From assembly GCA_041488395.1 (NCBI GenBank), contig JBGPPE010000040.1:1-21050 (forward strand): a DNA stretch of 21,050 nt, written 5' to 3'. Each line of letters starts with the position of its first letter. The stretch's first letter is position 1. This DNA comes from 39-52-133 sp041488395 (GTDB lineage Bacteria; Pseudomonadota; Gammaproteobacteria; Burkholderiales; Gallionellaceae). Position numbers and translations under genes: made by a program. Of the stretch, positions 6,766 through 13,827 are shown in pieces. The notes beneath the pieces were generated by a model that saw only the letters and a list, made by a program, of their open reading frames with translations, made no database searches and was not told where the DNA came from.

Positions 6766-8140
6766 GGAAAGCTCCTTCGCTTGCATGTTTTGGTTTGCCG
6801 GAAAGCGGTTGCGGATCGAGCACAGCCACCACCAGATTGTCATCCTTGAGTACCTCGCGCGCCGCCTCCTGCACCTGCTCTGCGGTGACCGCCTGCAACT
6901 TTTGCAGCATCACCGGTATATCCTTGTACGACAGCCCTATGCTTTCCAGCTGGCCAATTTGCATGGCCTGGTAAAACACCGAGTCGCGTTTGTACACCTC
7001 GTTGGCCATGACTTGCGCCTTGACCCGTGCCAGCTCCTCGGCACTCACGCCATCGCGCACCAGCAAGGCGATCTGCTCGCGCAGGCCCGCTTCCATCTCT
7101 TCCACCGTCTTGCCTTCGCTGGGCACACCTTCCAGGGTAAACAGGCTGGGACCGCGCGAGGTGCTGTCGTAGCCGGCACCGACGCTGCTGGCCAGCTGCT
7201 GTTCGCGCACCAGTGACTTGTTCAGGCGTGCCGATTCGTTGCCATCGAGGATGCCGGCCAGCACCTGCAGGGCGTAGGGCTGGCTGTCGTTTTTCGGGTC
7301 GTGCAGGGTCGGTGCGTGATAAGCCATCACCAGCAGCGGCAGCTGTGCCGGCGCCTTGACCGTGATGCGCTTGATGCCCAGCTGCGGCGGCTCGCTGAAT
7401 TTTTTGCGTGCCGGCAATTTGCGCGCAGGGATGCCGCCATAGTAACGTTGAGCCAGCTCGAACACGTCCTTGGCGCTGACATCCCCCGCCACCACCAGCA
7501 CCGCGTTGTCAGGCTCATACCAGTTTTTGTACCAGGTCCTGGCATCTTCCACGCTGAGGGTTTGCAGGTCGTTCATCCAGCCGATGACGGGGTGCTGGTA
7601 GGGATGCTCCTGATAGGCAACCGCCATCAGTTTTTCCGCCAGCAGCGCATGGGGCTCATCGTCGGTGCGCCAGCGGCGCTCTTCCATGACCACCTTGATC
7701 TCTTTCTTGAACTCGGCCTCGGACAGGCGCAGGTTGTGCATGCGGTCTGATTCCAGCTTCATCGCCAGCGGCAACTGGGCTTTGTGCAGCTGCTGAAAAT
7801 AGGCGGTGTAGTCGTAGCTGGTAAAGGCGTTTTCGCGTCCGCCGGCAGCGGCGATACGCTTGGAAAATTCGCCGGCAGGCACGTCCCGGGTGCCCTTGAA
7901 CATGAGGTGTTCCAGCGCATGGGCCACGCCGGTGGTGCCGGTGCTTTCGTCCATGCTGCCCGCGCGGTACCAAATCTGCTGCACCACCACGGGGGCACGA
8001 TGATCTTCCTTGACGATGACCTTGAGGCCATTGCGCAGCGTTTTTTCAAACACATCGGCTTGTGCCGGGCCTGAACACAAACCCAGAGCCACAGCAAAAC
8101 TCAGCGATAAAGCCTGCCACTTCAGAAAGTGTACGCGCAT
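6755..8140 (-). CDS. M16 zinc peptidase, catalytic subunit (exported)
   Basis: Insulinase/PqqL-type zinc metallopeptidase of 461 residues, with a signal peptide at about 1-28 (LSLSFAVALGLCSGPAQA). The inverted zinc motif H74-A-L-E77-H78 is intact, and E154 in VVMEERR, 76 residues later, fits the third zinc ligand. The C-terminal half contains the second M16 domain with NESARLNKSLVREQQLASS. It is the first gene of the minus-strand operon and is followed by its zinc-less paralogue with an 11-base overlap, an arrangement typical of bacterial M16 heterodimers. The substrate is unknown; periplasmic peptide or protein processing is the family role. It is divergent from ftsY, and the 144-bp gap should contain both promoters. 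Confidence 0.94.
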   Translation of the reverse strand: MRVHFLKWQALSLSFAVALGLCSGPAQADVFEKTLRNGLKVIVKEDHRAPVVVQQIWYRAGSMDESTGTTGVAHALEHLMFKGTRDVPAGEFSKRIAAAGGRENAFTSYDYTAYFQQLHKAQLPLAMKLESDRMHNLRLSEAEFKKEIKVVMEERRWRTDDEPHALLAEKLMAVAYQEHPYQHPVIGWMNDLQTLSVEDARTWYKNWYEPDNAVLVVAGDVSAKDVFELAQRYYGGIPARKLPARKKFSEPPQLGIKRITVKAPAQLPLLVMAYHAPTLHDPKNDSQPYALQVLAGILDGNESARLNKSLVREQQLASSVGAGYDSTSRGPSLFTLEGVPSEGKTVEEMEAGLREQIALLVRDGVSAEELARVKAQVMANEVYKRDSVFYQAMQIGQLESIGLSYKDIPVMLQKLQAVTAEQVQEAAREVLKDDNLVVAVLDPQPLSGKPKHASEGAFHAH

Positions 8141-8284
8141 ATTCCCAACCCCATTTTGTTAGCCAAAGCCAGCCCAATCGGCATAGAATAACGGCAGCGA
8201 AACGACTACCGTAACCGACGCGCATTATGCGCCATTTTGTTGCCTTGCGACCACCACCCAGCCCCCATAAACGACCCTTCTAAC

Positions 8285-9253
8285 ATGCTTGGTTTTCCCA
8301 AAAAATCTGCTGCAGACACCAACTCACAGCCGGACAGCACGACTCGGGGCGACTGGATCAGCCGCCTCAAGAACGGCCTGAAACGCACCGGCAGCCAGCT
8401 CTCCGATCTGTTCAAGCTGGGCGGCAAGATCGACGACGAACTGTATGAAGAGCTGGAAACCATACTGATTACTTCCGACGTGGGCATGGATGCCACGCGC
8501 TTGTTGCTCGCCGATGTGCAACGCCAGGTCAGGGAGCAACGCCTGAGCGAAGCATCACAACTGAAGGAAGCGCTGGCACACAGCCTGCTGAAACTGCTCA
8601 AGCCGCTCGCCGTCCCGCTCGACACCAGCGCACACCAGCCTTACATCATCATGCTGACGGGGGTAAACGGCGCGGGCAAAACCACCTCTATCGGCAAGCT
8701 GGCGAAATACCTGCAGGGCCAGGGCAAGTCGGTGCTGCTGGCGGCAGGCGATACGTTTCGTGCGGCGGCACGCGAACAGCTGATGGAATGGGGCGCGCGC
8801 AACAATGTCACGGTGATCGCCCAGCAAAGCGGTGATGCCGCCGCAGTAATCTTCGACGCGGTGCAGGCCGCGCAGGCGCGCAAGATAGATGTGGTACTGG
8901 CGGACACCGCCGGACGCCTGACCACCCAGGCGCACCTGATGGAAGAGATCAAGAAGGTCAAGCGCGTGATCGACAAGGCCCTGCCCGGCGCGCCGCACGA
9001 GGTGCTGCTGGTGCTGGATGCCAACACCGGCCAGAACGCGCTCAGCCAGACCAAGGCTTTTGACGATGCGCTGGGGGTGACCGGGCTGATCCTCACCAAG
9101 CTCGACGGCACCGCCAAGGGCGGCGTTATTGCTGCGATCGCCAAGGCGCACCCGATACCGGTGCGCTTTATCGGGGTGGGTGAAGGGCTGGATGATTTGC
9201 GTCCGTTCGTGGCAGAAGATTTCGTCAATGCGCTGCTGGGGCTGGAAGCATGA
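8285..9253 (+). CDS. ftsY: Signal recognition particle receptor FtsY
   Basis: SRP receptor GTPase that docks ribosome-SRP complexes at the inner membrane and SecYEG. The product has 322 residues from the ATG at 8285 (MLGFPKK, a typical FtsY beginning); an in-frame TTG at 8237 is less likely. The acidic N-terminal A domain is short, as in many betaproteobacteria. The N domain covers about 35-110, and the G domain has GVNGAGKTT (126-134), DTFRAAAREQL (156-166), DTAGR (207-211) and TKLD (271-274). The ribosome-binding site is weak. The stop overlaps the ftsE start in ATGA, so ftsY, ftsE and ftsX form one transcription unit. A TAGAAT -10-like hexamer lies at 8184-8189, but I see no good -35. Confidence 0.97.
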   Translation: MLGFPKKSAADTNSQPDSTTRGDWISRLKNGLKRTGSQLSDLFKLGGKIDDELYEELETILITSDVGMDATRLLLADVQRQVREQRLSEASQLKEALAHSLLKLLKPLAVPLDTSAHQPYIIMLTGVNGAGKTTSIGKLAKYLQGQGKSVLLAAGDTFRAAAREQLMEWGARNNVTVIAQQSGDAAAVIFDAVQAAQARKIDVVLADTAGRLTTQAHLMEEIKKVKRVIDKALPGAPHEVLLVLDANTGQNALSQTKAFDDALGVTGLILTKLDGTAKGGVIAAIAKAHPIPVRFIGVGEGLDDLRPFVAEDFVNALLGLEA

Positions 9254-9903
9254 TCCGCTTCAACCAGGTGTTCAAACGCTATCCTGGCGGCTATGCCGCG
9301 CTGAAGAACCTCAGCTTTGATATTCCCGAAGGCGAGCTGGCATTCCTCACTGGCCATTCCGGTGCCGGCAAGAGCACCCTGCTCAAGCTGATTGCCGCCA
9401 TCGAACGCCCCAGCAGCGGCAGCGTGCTGGTCAACGGCCAGAATATCGGCGCACTCAAGCCCGGCGCGATCCCTTACCTGCGCCGCAACATCGGGCTGAT
9501 ATTTCAGGATCACAAGTTACTGTTTGACCGCAGTTTGTTCGACAACGTCATGCTGCCGCTGCAGATCGTCGGCTTTGATCACCGCGAAAGTGCCAAGCGC
9601 GTGCGCGCCGCACTCGACAAGGTAGGGCTGCTCAAGCGCGAAAAAGCCAACCCGATTTCGCTTTCCGGCGGCGAGCAGCAACGCCTGTGCATCGCACGCG
9701 CCATTGTCAACCGCCCCACCATCCTGCTGGCAGACGAGCCTACCGGCAACCTCGACGCCGAAAGCGCCAGCGATATCATGAACATCTTCAAATCGTTCCA
9801 TCAGGTCGGCGTGACCCTGCTGATTTCCACGCATGATGAAAGTGTCCTGCGCCAGTATCAGGGCCGCACCATCAACCTCAAGCATGGAGAGTTGCAAGCA
9901 TGA
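9250..9903 (+). CDS. ftsE: Cell division ATP-binding protein FtsE
   Basis: ABC-type ATPase subunit of FtsEX, which works at the division septum and controls peptidoglycan hydrolase activation rather than transporting a solute. The protein has 217 residues. Walker A GHSGAGKST is at 35-43, the signature LSGGEQQR at 138-145, Walker B ILLADEPTG at 158-166, and the switch histidine is H195 in STHD. It overlaps ftsY and ftsX by 4 bases each (ATGA), implying tight translational coupling. Confidence 0.98.
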   Translation: MIRFNQVFKRYPGGYAALKNLSFDIPEGELAFLTGHSGAGKSTLLKLIAAIERPSSGSVLVNGQNIGALKPGAIPYLRRNIGLIFQDHKLLFDRSLFDNVMLPLQIVGFDHRESAKRVRAALDKVGLLKREKANPISLSGGEQQRLCIARAIVNRPTILLADEPTGNLDAESASDIMNIFKSFHQVGVTLLISTHDESVLRQYQGRTINLKHGELQA

Positions 9904-10808
9904 AGGGCTGGCTGTTCCAGCACATGCAGGTGATGAAACTCACCCTGAACCGACTGCGCGCCTCGCCCATCGCCAGCCTGCTGAGCATCCTGGTGATCGG
10001 CATCGCGCTGAGCCTGCCCACTGGCGGCTATATCCTGCTGCAGAACGTGCAGCAGCTCTCCAGACAGCTGGTGGGCAGCCCGCAGATCAGCGTGTTTCTG
10101 AACATGAATGCGAGCCAGGATGATGTCGCTGCCATCGGGCGACAGTTGCAGCAGCACGCCGCCATCGCGCGCATTGAGTTTGTGCCGCGCGAGCAGGCCT
10201 TGCAGCAGCTGCAGCGCAGCACGGGCCTGGCCGACGTGGTTGGCGGCTTGTCGCAGAACCCATTGCCGCATGCCTATATTGTTTACCCCAAGAGCAGCGA
10301 TGCTGGCGAGCTGGAGAAGCTGCGCGATGAACTGCGCACCTGGCACAAGCTGGACCATGTGCAGCTGGACTCGGCCTGGGCGCGCAAGCTGGATGCGCTG
10401 CTGAAATTTGGCCGGCTGGCCGTGCTGATCCTCGCCGCCCTGCTCAGCTTTGCCCTGGTGGCAATCACCTTTAACACCATACGCCTGCAAATCCTGACCC
10501 AGCGCGATGAAATTGAAGTAGCCAAGCTGATCGGCGCCAGCAACGGCTTTATCCGGCGCCCGTTCCTGTATTTTGGACTGGTGCAGGGCTTGCTGGGCGG
10601 TGCCGCAGCCTGGCTGATCATTGCGATCAGCCTGAGCCTGCTCAATCTCAGCCTGACAGACCTGACCCAGCTGTATGCCAGCAACTTCCGCCTGCAACAC
10701 CTGTCTATGGGTGACAGCATCACCCTGCTGGGCTTTTCCGCCTATCTCGGCTGGCTGGGCGCGCTGCTCTCGGTGGCCCAACACCTGTGGCAGATTGAAC
10801 CCCGCTAG
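9900..10808 (+). CDS. ftsX: Cell division protein FtsX
   Basis: Membrane subunit of FtsEX, 302 residues. There are four predicted membrane segments at about 23-46, 172-194, 222-248 and 272-294, with a periplasmic domain of roughly 120 residues between the first two (QISVFLNMNASQDD and on). This is the normal FtsX layout. The cytoplasmic segment RDEIEVAKLIGASNGFIRRPF at about 202-222 is the conserved region that contacts FtsE. The start overlaps the ftsE stop in ATGA. The gene ends 138 bp before rpoH on the same strand, the same order as in E. coli. Confidence 0.97.
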   Translation: MKGWLFQHMQVMKLTLNRLRASPIASLLSILVIGIALSLPTGGYILLQNVQQLSRQLVGSPQISVFLNMNASQDDVAAIGRQLQQHAAIARIEFVPREQALQQLQRSTGLADVVGGLSQNPLPHAYIVYPKSSDAGELEKLRDELRTWHKLDHVQLDSAWARKLDALLKFGRLAVLILAALLSFALVAITFNTIRLQILTQRDEIEVAKLIGASNGFIRRPFLYFGLVQGLLGGAAAWLIIAISLSLLNLSLTDLTQLYASNFRLQHLSMGDSITLLGFSAYLGWLGALLSVAQHLWQIEPR

Positions 10809-10894
10809 CGGGCTGATTAGTCCCTCAGGCATAAAACCTCACTGCAACAGTGGGATAGAGTGACAGCCAGCCCCCGCAAGAACTTGCATAATGT

Positions 10895-10921
10895 CTGGCA
10901 CTCTAAGTTATTGAGTGCTAA
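10895..10921 (+). promoter_or_regulatory. CIRCE-like operator (HrcA target) upstream of rpoH
   Basis: The site reads CTGGCACTC, then 9 bases, then GAGTGCTAA. The CIRCE consensus is TTAGCACTC-N9-GAGTGCTAA: the right half is perfect, the left half matches 7 of 9, and the spacer is exactly 9. It ends 25 bp before the rpoH start codon. A weak promoter pair, CTGGCA (10895-10900) and TAATAT (10919-10924) with an 18-base spacer, overlaps it, so HrcA binding would block transcription. The match is seen directly; HrcA control is inferred, and hrcA is not in the window. Confidence 0.82.
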
Positions 10922-10946
10922 TATTTGGACATTGGAGGAGACAAAC

Positions 10947-11807
10947 ATGAGTTACAGCTTGCCTTTACCTATGCCTTCGGTTGCCGCTGGCAGTCTGGAA
11001 AATTACATCAGCACAGTCAAGCATTTCCCCATGCTGACCGCAGCGGAAGAGCTGGATCTGGCTACGCGCTTTCACCGCGACAACGATCTGGACGCGGCAC
11101 GCGGCCTTGTGCTTTCTCATCTGCGTGTGGTGGTCAGCGTGGCACGCGGCTATTCCGGCTATGGCTTGCCGCAGGCTGACCTGATCCAGGAAGGCAATAT
11201 CGGCCTGATGAAAGCCGTCAAGCGCTACGACCCGGATCGCGGCGTGCGCTTGGTGTCCTTCGCCTTGCACTGGATACGTGCCGAGATCCACGAATATATC
11301 CTGCGCAACTGGCGCATGGTCAAGATTGCCACCACCAAGGCCCAGCGCAAGCTGTTCTTCAATCTGCGCAGCATGAAGCACGGGCTGGAATCGCTCAAAC
11401 CGCAGGAAGTCACACGTATTGCGCAGGAGCTGAATGTCAGCGAAAGCGATGTGACCGAGATGGAGGCGCGTTTCAACGGCCATGAAATGGCACTGGAAGC
11501 CGATGTGGATGACGAAGACGAAAGTTTTGCACCCATCGCCTACCTCGCCGCAGACACCGACAGCGAGCCCGCCAACGTGCTGGAGCAGGCCGAGCTGGAG
11601 CACCTTCAATCAGCCGGTCTGAGCCAGGCACTGGCCAGTCTGGACGAGCGCAGCCGCCGTATCATCGAGGCGCGCTGGCTGCAGGATGGCGAAACAGCCA
11701 CGCTGCACGAATTGGCCGCCGAGTTGAATGTGTCGGCCGAACGTATCCGCCAGATCGAGAAAAAGGCGATGTCAAAAATGCAGGCCAGCATGATGGCAAT
11801 GGCCTGA
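10947..11807 (+). CDS. rpoH: Heat-shock sigma factor RpoH (sigma-32)
   Basis: Alternative sigma factor directing RNA polymerase to heat-shock promoters, 286 residues. I chose the ATG at 10947 because of the strong ribosome-binding site TTGGAGGAG just upstream. Region 1.2 starts near 15. Region 2 contains GLPQADLIQEGNIGLMKAVK at about 73-92. The diagnostic RpoH box, QRKLFFNLR, is at 133-141. Region 4 carries the helix-turn-helix LHELAAELNVSAERIRQIEKKA at 253-274. It follows ftsX on the same strand but has its own upstream region with a CIRCE-like operator, and it is closed by a strong terminator. Confidence 0.98.
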   Translation: MSYSLPLPMPSVAAGSLENYISTVKHFPMLTAAEELDLATRFHRDNDLDAARGLVLSHLRVVVSVARGYSGYGLPQADLIQEGNIGLMKAVKRYDPDRGVRLVSFALHWIRAEIHEYILRNWRMVKIATTKAQRKLFFNLRSMKHGLESLKPQEVTRIAQELNVSESDVTEMEARFNGHEMALEADVDDEDESFAPIAYLAADTDSEPANVLEQAELEHLQSAGLSQALASLDERSRRIIEARWLQDGETATLHELAAELNVSAERIRQIEKKAMSKMQASMMAMA

Positions 11808-11825
11808 GCTGCAAAGCCAAAATAA

Positions 11826-11858
11826 AAAAGCCGCAGGTTGATCCTGCGGCTTTTTTTT
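11826..11858. terminator. Bidirectional terminator between rpoH and sspB
   Basis: Perfect 12-bp stem AAAAGCCGCAGG (11826-11837) and CCTGCGGCTTTT (11843-11854) around a TTGAT loop. It is followed by T residues on the plus strand (through 11858) and preceded by an A-run that becomes a T-run on the minus strand. It sits between the convergent rpoH and sspB stops and should serve both. Confidence 0.93.
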
Positions 11859-11880
11859 ATTGCTGCGTGTTACCCAAAGT

Positions 11881-12291
11881 TTACTTAACCACCCTGAGAT
11901 GCGGCCTGCCGCCTGACGGAGGGGAAGGCTGTTCGGGCGGCTCATCATCTGCCTTCTCATTCTGGCCCGCGGGCGTGGATTCCTGCCCCTGGAACACCAG
12001 GCCTTGCCCGGTTTCCTTGGCAAAAATACCGATCACCGCAGCCACTGGCACAATCAGCTGGTGTGCGACACCGCCAAAACGGCCGCCACAGGTGATCTCG
12101 TCGTTGCCCAGCTGCAGATTGTGTACTGCGTCCACACTGACGTTGAGGATGATTTCACCGTCTTTGACAAAGGCCATCGGCACTTGCGTATGCTCATCCA
12201 CACGCACGGCCAGATAAGGCGTAAACCCGTTATCCGTGCACCAGTCGTAAATTGCCCGGATCAGATAGGGTTTGGTAGACGTCTCACTCAC
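11881..12291 (-). CDS. sspB: ClpXP adaptor protein SspB
   Basis: Delivers ssrA-tagged and other substrates to the ClpXP protease. The protein has 136 residues. The substrate-binding domain covers about 1-100 (TKPYLIRAIYDWCTDNGFTPY at the N-terminus, then the ITCGGRFGGVAHQL segment near 66-79). A flexible linker rich in Glu, Pro and Ser leads to the tail RPHLRVVK (129-136), which is the ClpX-docking XB motif. The start is a GTG (12291-12289) overlapping the sspA stop as GTGA, so the two are translationally coupled, as in the E. coli sspAB operon. Confidence 0.95.
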   Translation of the reverse strand: MSETSTKPYLIRAIYDWCTDNGFTPYLAVRVDEHTQVPMAFVKDGEIILNVSVDAVHNLQLGNDEITCGGRFGGVAHQLIVPVAAVIGIFAKETGQGLVFQGQESTPAGQNEKADDEPPEQPSPPSGGRPHLRVVK

Positions 12292-12899
12292 TTACGCATC
12301 GCTTTTTCGGAAGGGGTCATCGCCTCGATGTAAGCAGGACGCGAGAACAGGCGCTCCGCATATTTCATCAGCGGTGCCGCTTCCTTGTCCAGCTGGATGC
12401 CATAGTGATCCAGGCGCCACAGCAAGGGGGCGATAGCCACGTCGAGCATGGAGAACTCGTCGCCCAGCATATATTTCTGCTTGGTAAATACCGGGGCAAT
12501 CTGGGTCAGGTTGGCACGCACCAGCTGGCGCGCCTTTTCCACGTTCTTGGCCACACCGCTTTCCAGTGCGGGAATATGGCAGAACAGCTCCTGCTCGAAA
12601 CGGTGCAAAAACAGGCGGGCACGTGCGCGCATCACCGGATCGGCCGGCATCAGTTGCGGATGCGGGAAGCGTTCATCGATGTACTCGTTGATAATATTGG
12701 CTTCAAACAGGATCAGGTCGCGCTCTACCAGCACCGGCACCTTGTTATAGGGGTTCATTACCGCCAAATCTTCCGGTTTATTGAAGACATCCACATCAAT
12801 AACCTGAAAATCCATGCCCTTTTCAAACAATACAAAGCGGCAGCGCTGGCTGAACGGGTCTGTCGTACCCGAGTAAAGTGTCATCATTGCGGGGTCCAT
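12288..12899 (-). CDS. sspA: Stringent starvation protein A (GST-fold, RNA polymerase-associated)
   Basis: GST-fold protein that binds RNA polymerase and alters transcription under starvation and acid stress. There are 203 residues from the ATG at 12899, but in-frame ATGs four and five codons later (12887, 12884) fit the usual family beginning MMTLYSGTT better, so the true start may be 12 or 15 bases downstream. The thioredoxin-like domain covers about 6-80, with NPYNKVPVLVERDLILFEANIINEYIDERF, and an all-helical C-terminal domain follows. At the position where I expect CPFS this protein has DPFSQRCR, so the usual Cys is an Asp; SspA has no known glutathione activity, so this need not inactivate it. 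A promoter lies directly upstream. Confidence 0.95.
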   Translation of the reverse strand: MDPAMMTLYSGTTDPFSQRCRFVLFEKGMDFQVIDVDVFNKPEDLAVMNPYNKVPVLVERDLILFEANIINEYIDERFPHPQLMPADPVMRARARLFLHRFEQELFCHIPALESGVAKNVEKARQLVRANLTQIAPVFTKQKYMLGDEFSMLDVAIAPLLWRLDHYGIQLDKEAAPLMKYAERLFSRPAYIEAMTPSEKAMRK

Positions 12900-12921
12900 C
12901 CTTAGTCAATTTATCCGGCGG

Positions 12922-12949
12922 ATTGTACCACGAAACGACGCAAAACCAA
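12922..12949 (-). promoter_or_regulatory. Probable sigma-70 promoter of sspAB
   Basis: On the minus strand a -10 hexamer TACAAT (12927-12922) is preceded by TGG, making an extended -10. A weak -35 TTGGTT (12949-12944) lies 16 bases upstream. Transcription would start near 12915, just before sspA. This is by-eye recognition. Confidence 0.5.
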
Positions 12950-13030
12950 TGACTTCCACTCACCAAAGGGCTGCAAGTGGCGTCCCCACGGCCTTTGCTG
13001 GCATCCGGGCCTGCGCTGAAACAAACGCAA

Positions 13031-13050
13031 AACCCGTATTAAACCGGGTT
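13031..13050 (-). terminator. Weak terminator at the end of the Nif3-family gene
   Basis: Six-bp stem AACCCG/CGGGTT, with the stop codon of the Nif3-family gene in the loop. On the minus strand it is followed by TTGCGTTTGTTTC. The stem is short, so termination may be partial. Confidence 0.45.
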
Positions 13051-13785
13051 ATTCTGGTCGAAGAAGCGGTGCTCCAGAGCAAATTGTTGCGCCAGGTGCT
13101 CACCGAGTGCCTGCACACCGTAACGCTCGGTGGCATGATGGCCTGCGGCAATAAACGCCACCCCGGTTTCCTGCGCCACATGCACATTCTGCTCGGAAAT
13201 TTCCCCGGTCAGGAAGGCGTCAACACCCAAGGCAACCGCCTGCTCAAAATAGCCTTGTGCCGCCCCCGTACACCAGGCAACCCGCCGTAATGTACGTTCA
13301 CTGTCACCGATAATTTGCGGCACGCGCTGCAGGCTGTGCGTAATCTGTGCCGCAAAAGCTGCCAGCGTTTGTTGCTGTTTCAGTTCGCCGTACCAGGCAA
13401 TGTCCTGTTCGCCGAAACGCCCCTGCGGCAGCAAATTCAGGCGTTTTGCAAGTTGCGCGTTGTTGCCCAGCTCGGCATGCGCATCCAGCGGCAGGTGGTA
13501 GACCAGCAAGCTGACATCGTGCTGAATAAGGTGGGCGATGCGGCGCTTCTTGATGCCGGTCAGCGTGGCATCCTCGTTGCGCCAGAAATAGCCGTGGTGC
13601 ACCAGTATCGCGTCTGCACCCCATGCGGTGGCCGCCTCGAGCAGGTGTTGTGACGCGGTCACACCGCTGGCGATACGGCGAATTTCCGCCTTCCCTTCTA
13701 CCTGCACCCCGTTGGGACAGTAATCGCGAAAGCGGTCAGCCTCCAGCAGTCTTCCGATATAATCGCGCAGTTCATTTAATTGCAT
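13039..13785 (-). CDS. Nif3/YbgI-family dinuclear metal-centre protein
   Basis: Member of the widely conserved Nif3-like family (E. coli YbgI), which forms a hexameric ring with a two-metal site; proposed roles include GTP cyclohydrolase I type 2 and stress-related hydrolase, none settled. The protein has 248 residues, the usual short bacterial form. Metal-site candidates are HHG (63-65), H97, D101 and H103 in HLPLDAH, and H216 with E220 in GHHATER. It is divergent from the DegS-like gene with only 42 bp between the start codons, and lies upstream of sspAB on the same strand. Confidence 0.93.
   Translation of the reverse strand: MQLNELRDYIGRLLEADRFRDYCPNGVQVEGKAEIRRIASGVTASQHLLEAATAWGADAILVHHGYFWRNEDATLTGIKKRRIAHLIQHDVSLLVYHLPLDAHAELGNNAQLAKRLNLLPQGRFGEQDIAWYGELKQQQTLAAFAAQITHSLQRVPQIIGDSERTLRRVAWCTGAAQGYFEQAVALGVDAFLTGEISEQNVHVAQETGVAFIAAGHHATERYGVQALGEHLAQQFALEHRFFDQNNPV
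13758..13763 (+). promoter_or_regulatory. Candidate -10 for the DegS-like gene
   Basis: Perfect TATAAT on the plus strand, inside the first codons of the divergent Nif3-family gene and 65 bp before the protease start. No good -35 is visible 16-18 bases upstream, so this is tentative. Confidence 0.35.
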
Positions 13786-13827
13786 AGTCCAACCCCGGCA
13801 TTAATTACTTGGCGTTTTAATCATACC

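Noticed and set aside
5770..6849. 359-codon plus-strand frame opposite the M16 gene
   Set aside because: Antisense shadow without motifs or a plausible ribosome-binding site.
9858..10832. 324-codon minus-strand frame opposite ftsX
   Set aside because: FtsX has the right length, membrane layout and operon overlaps; the antisense product is Gln- and Ala-rich low complexity.
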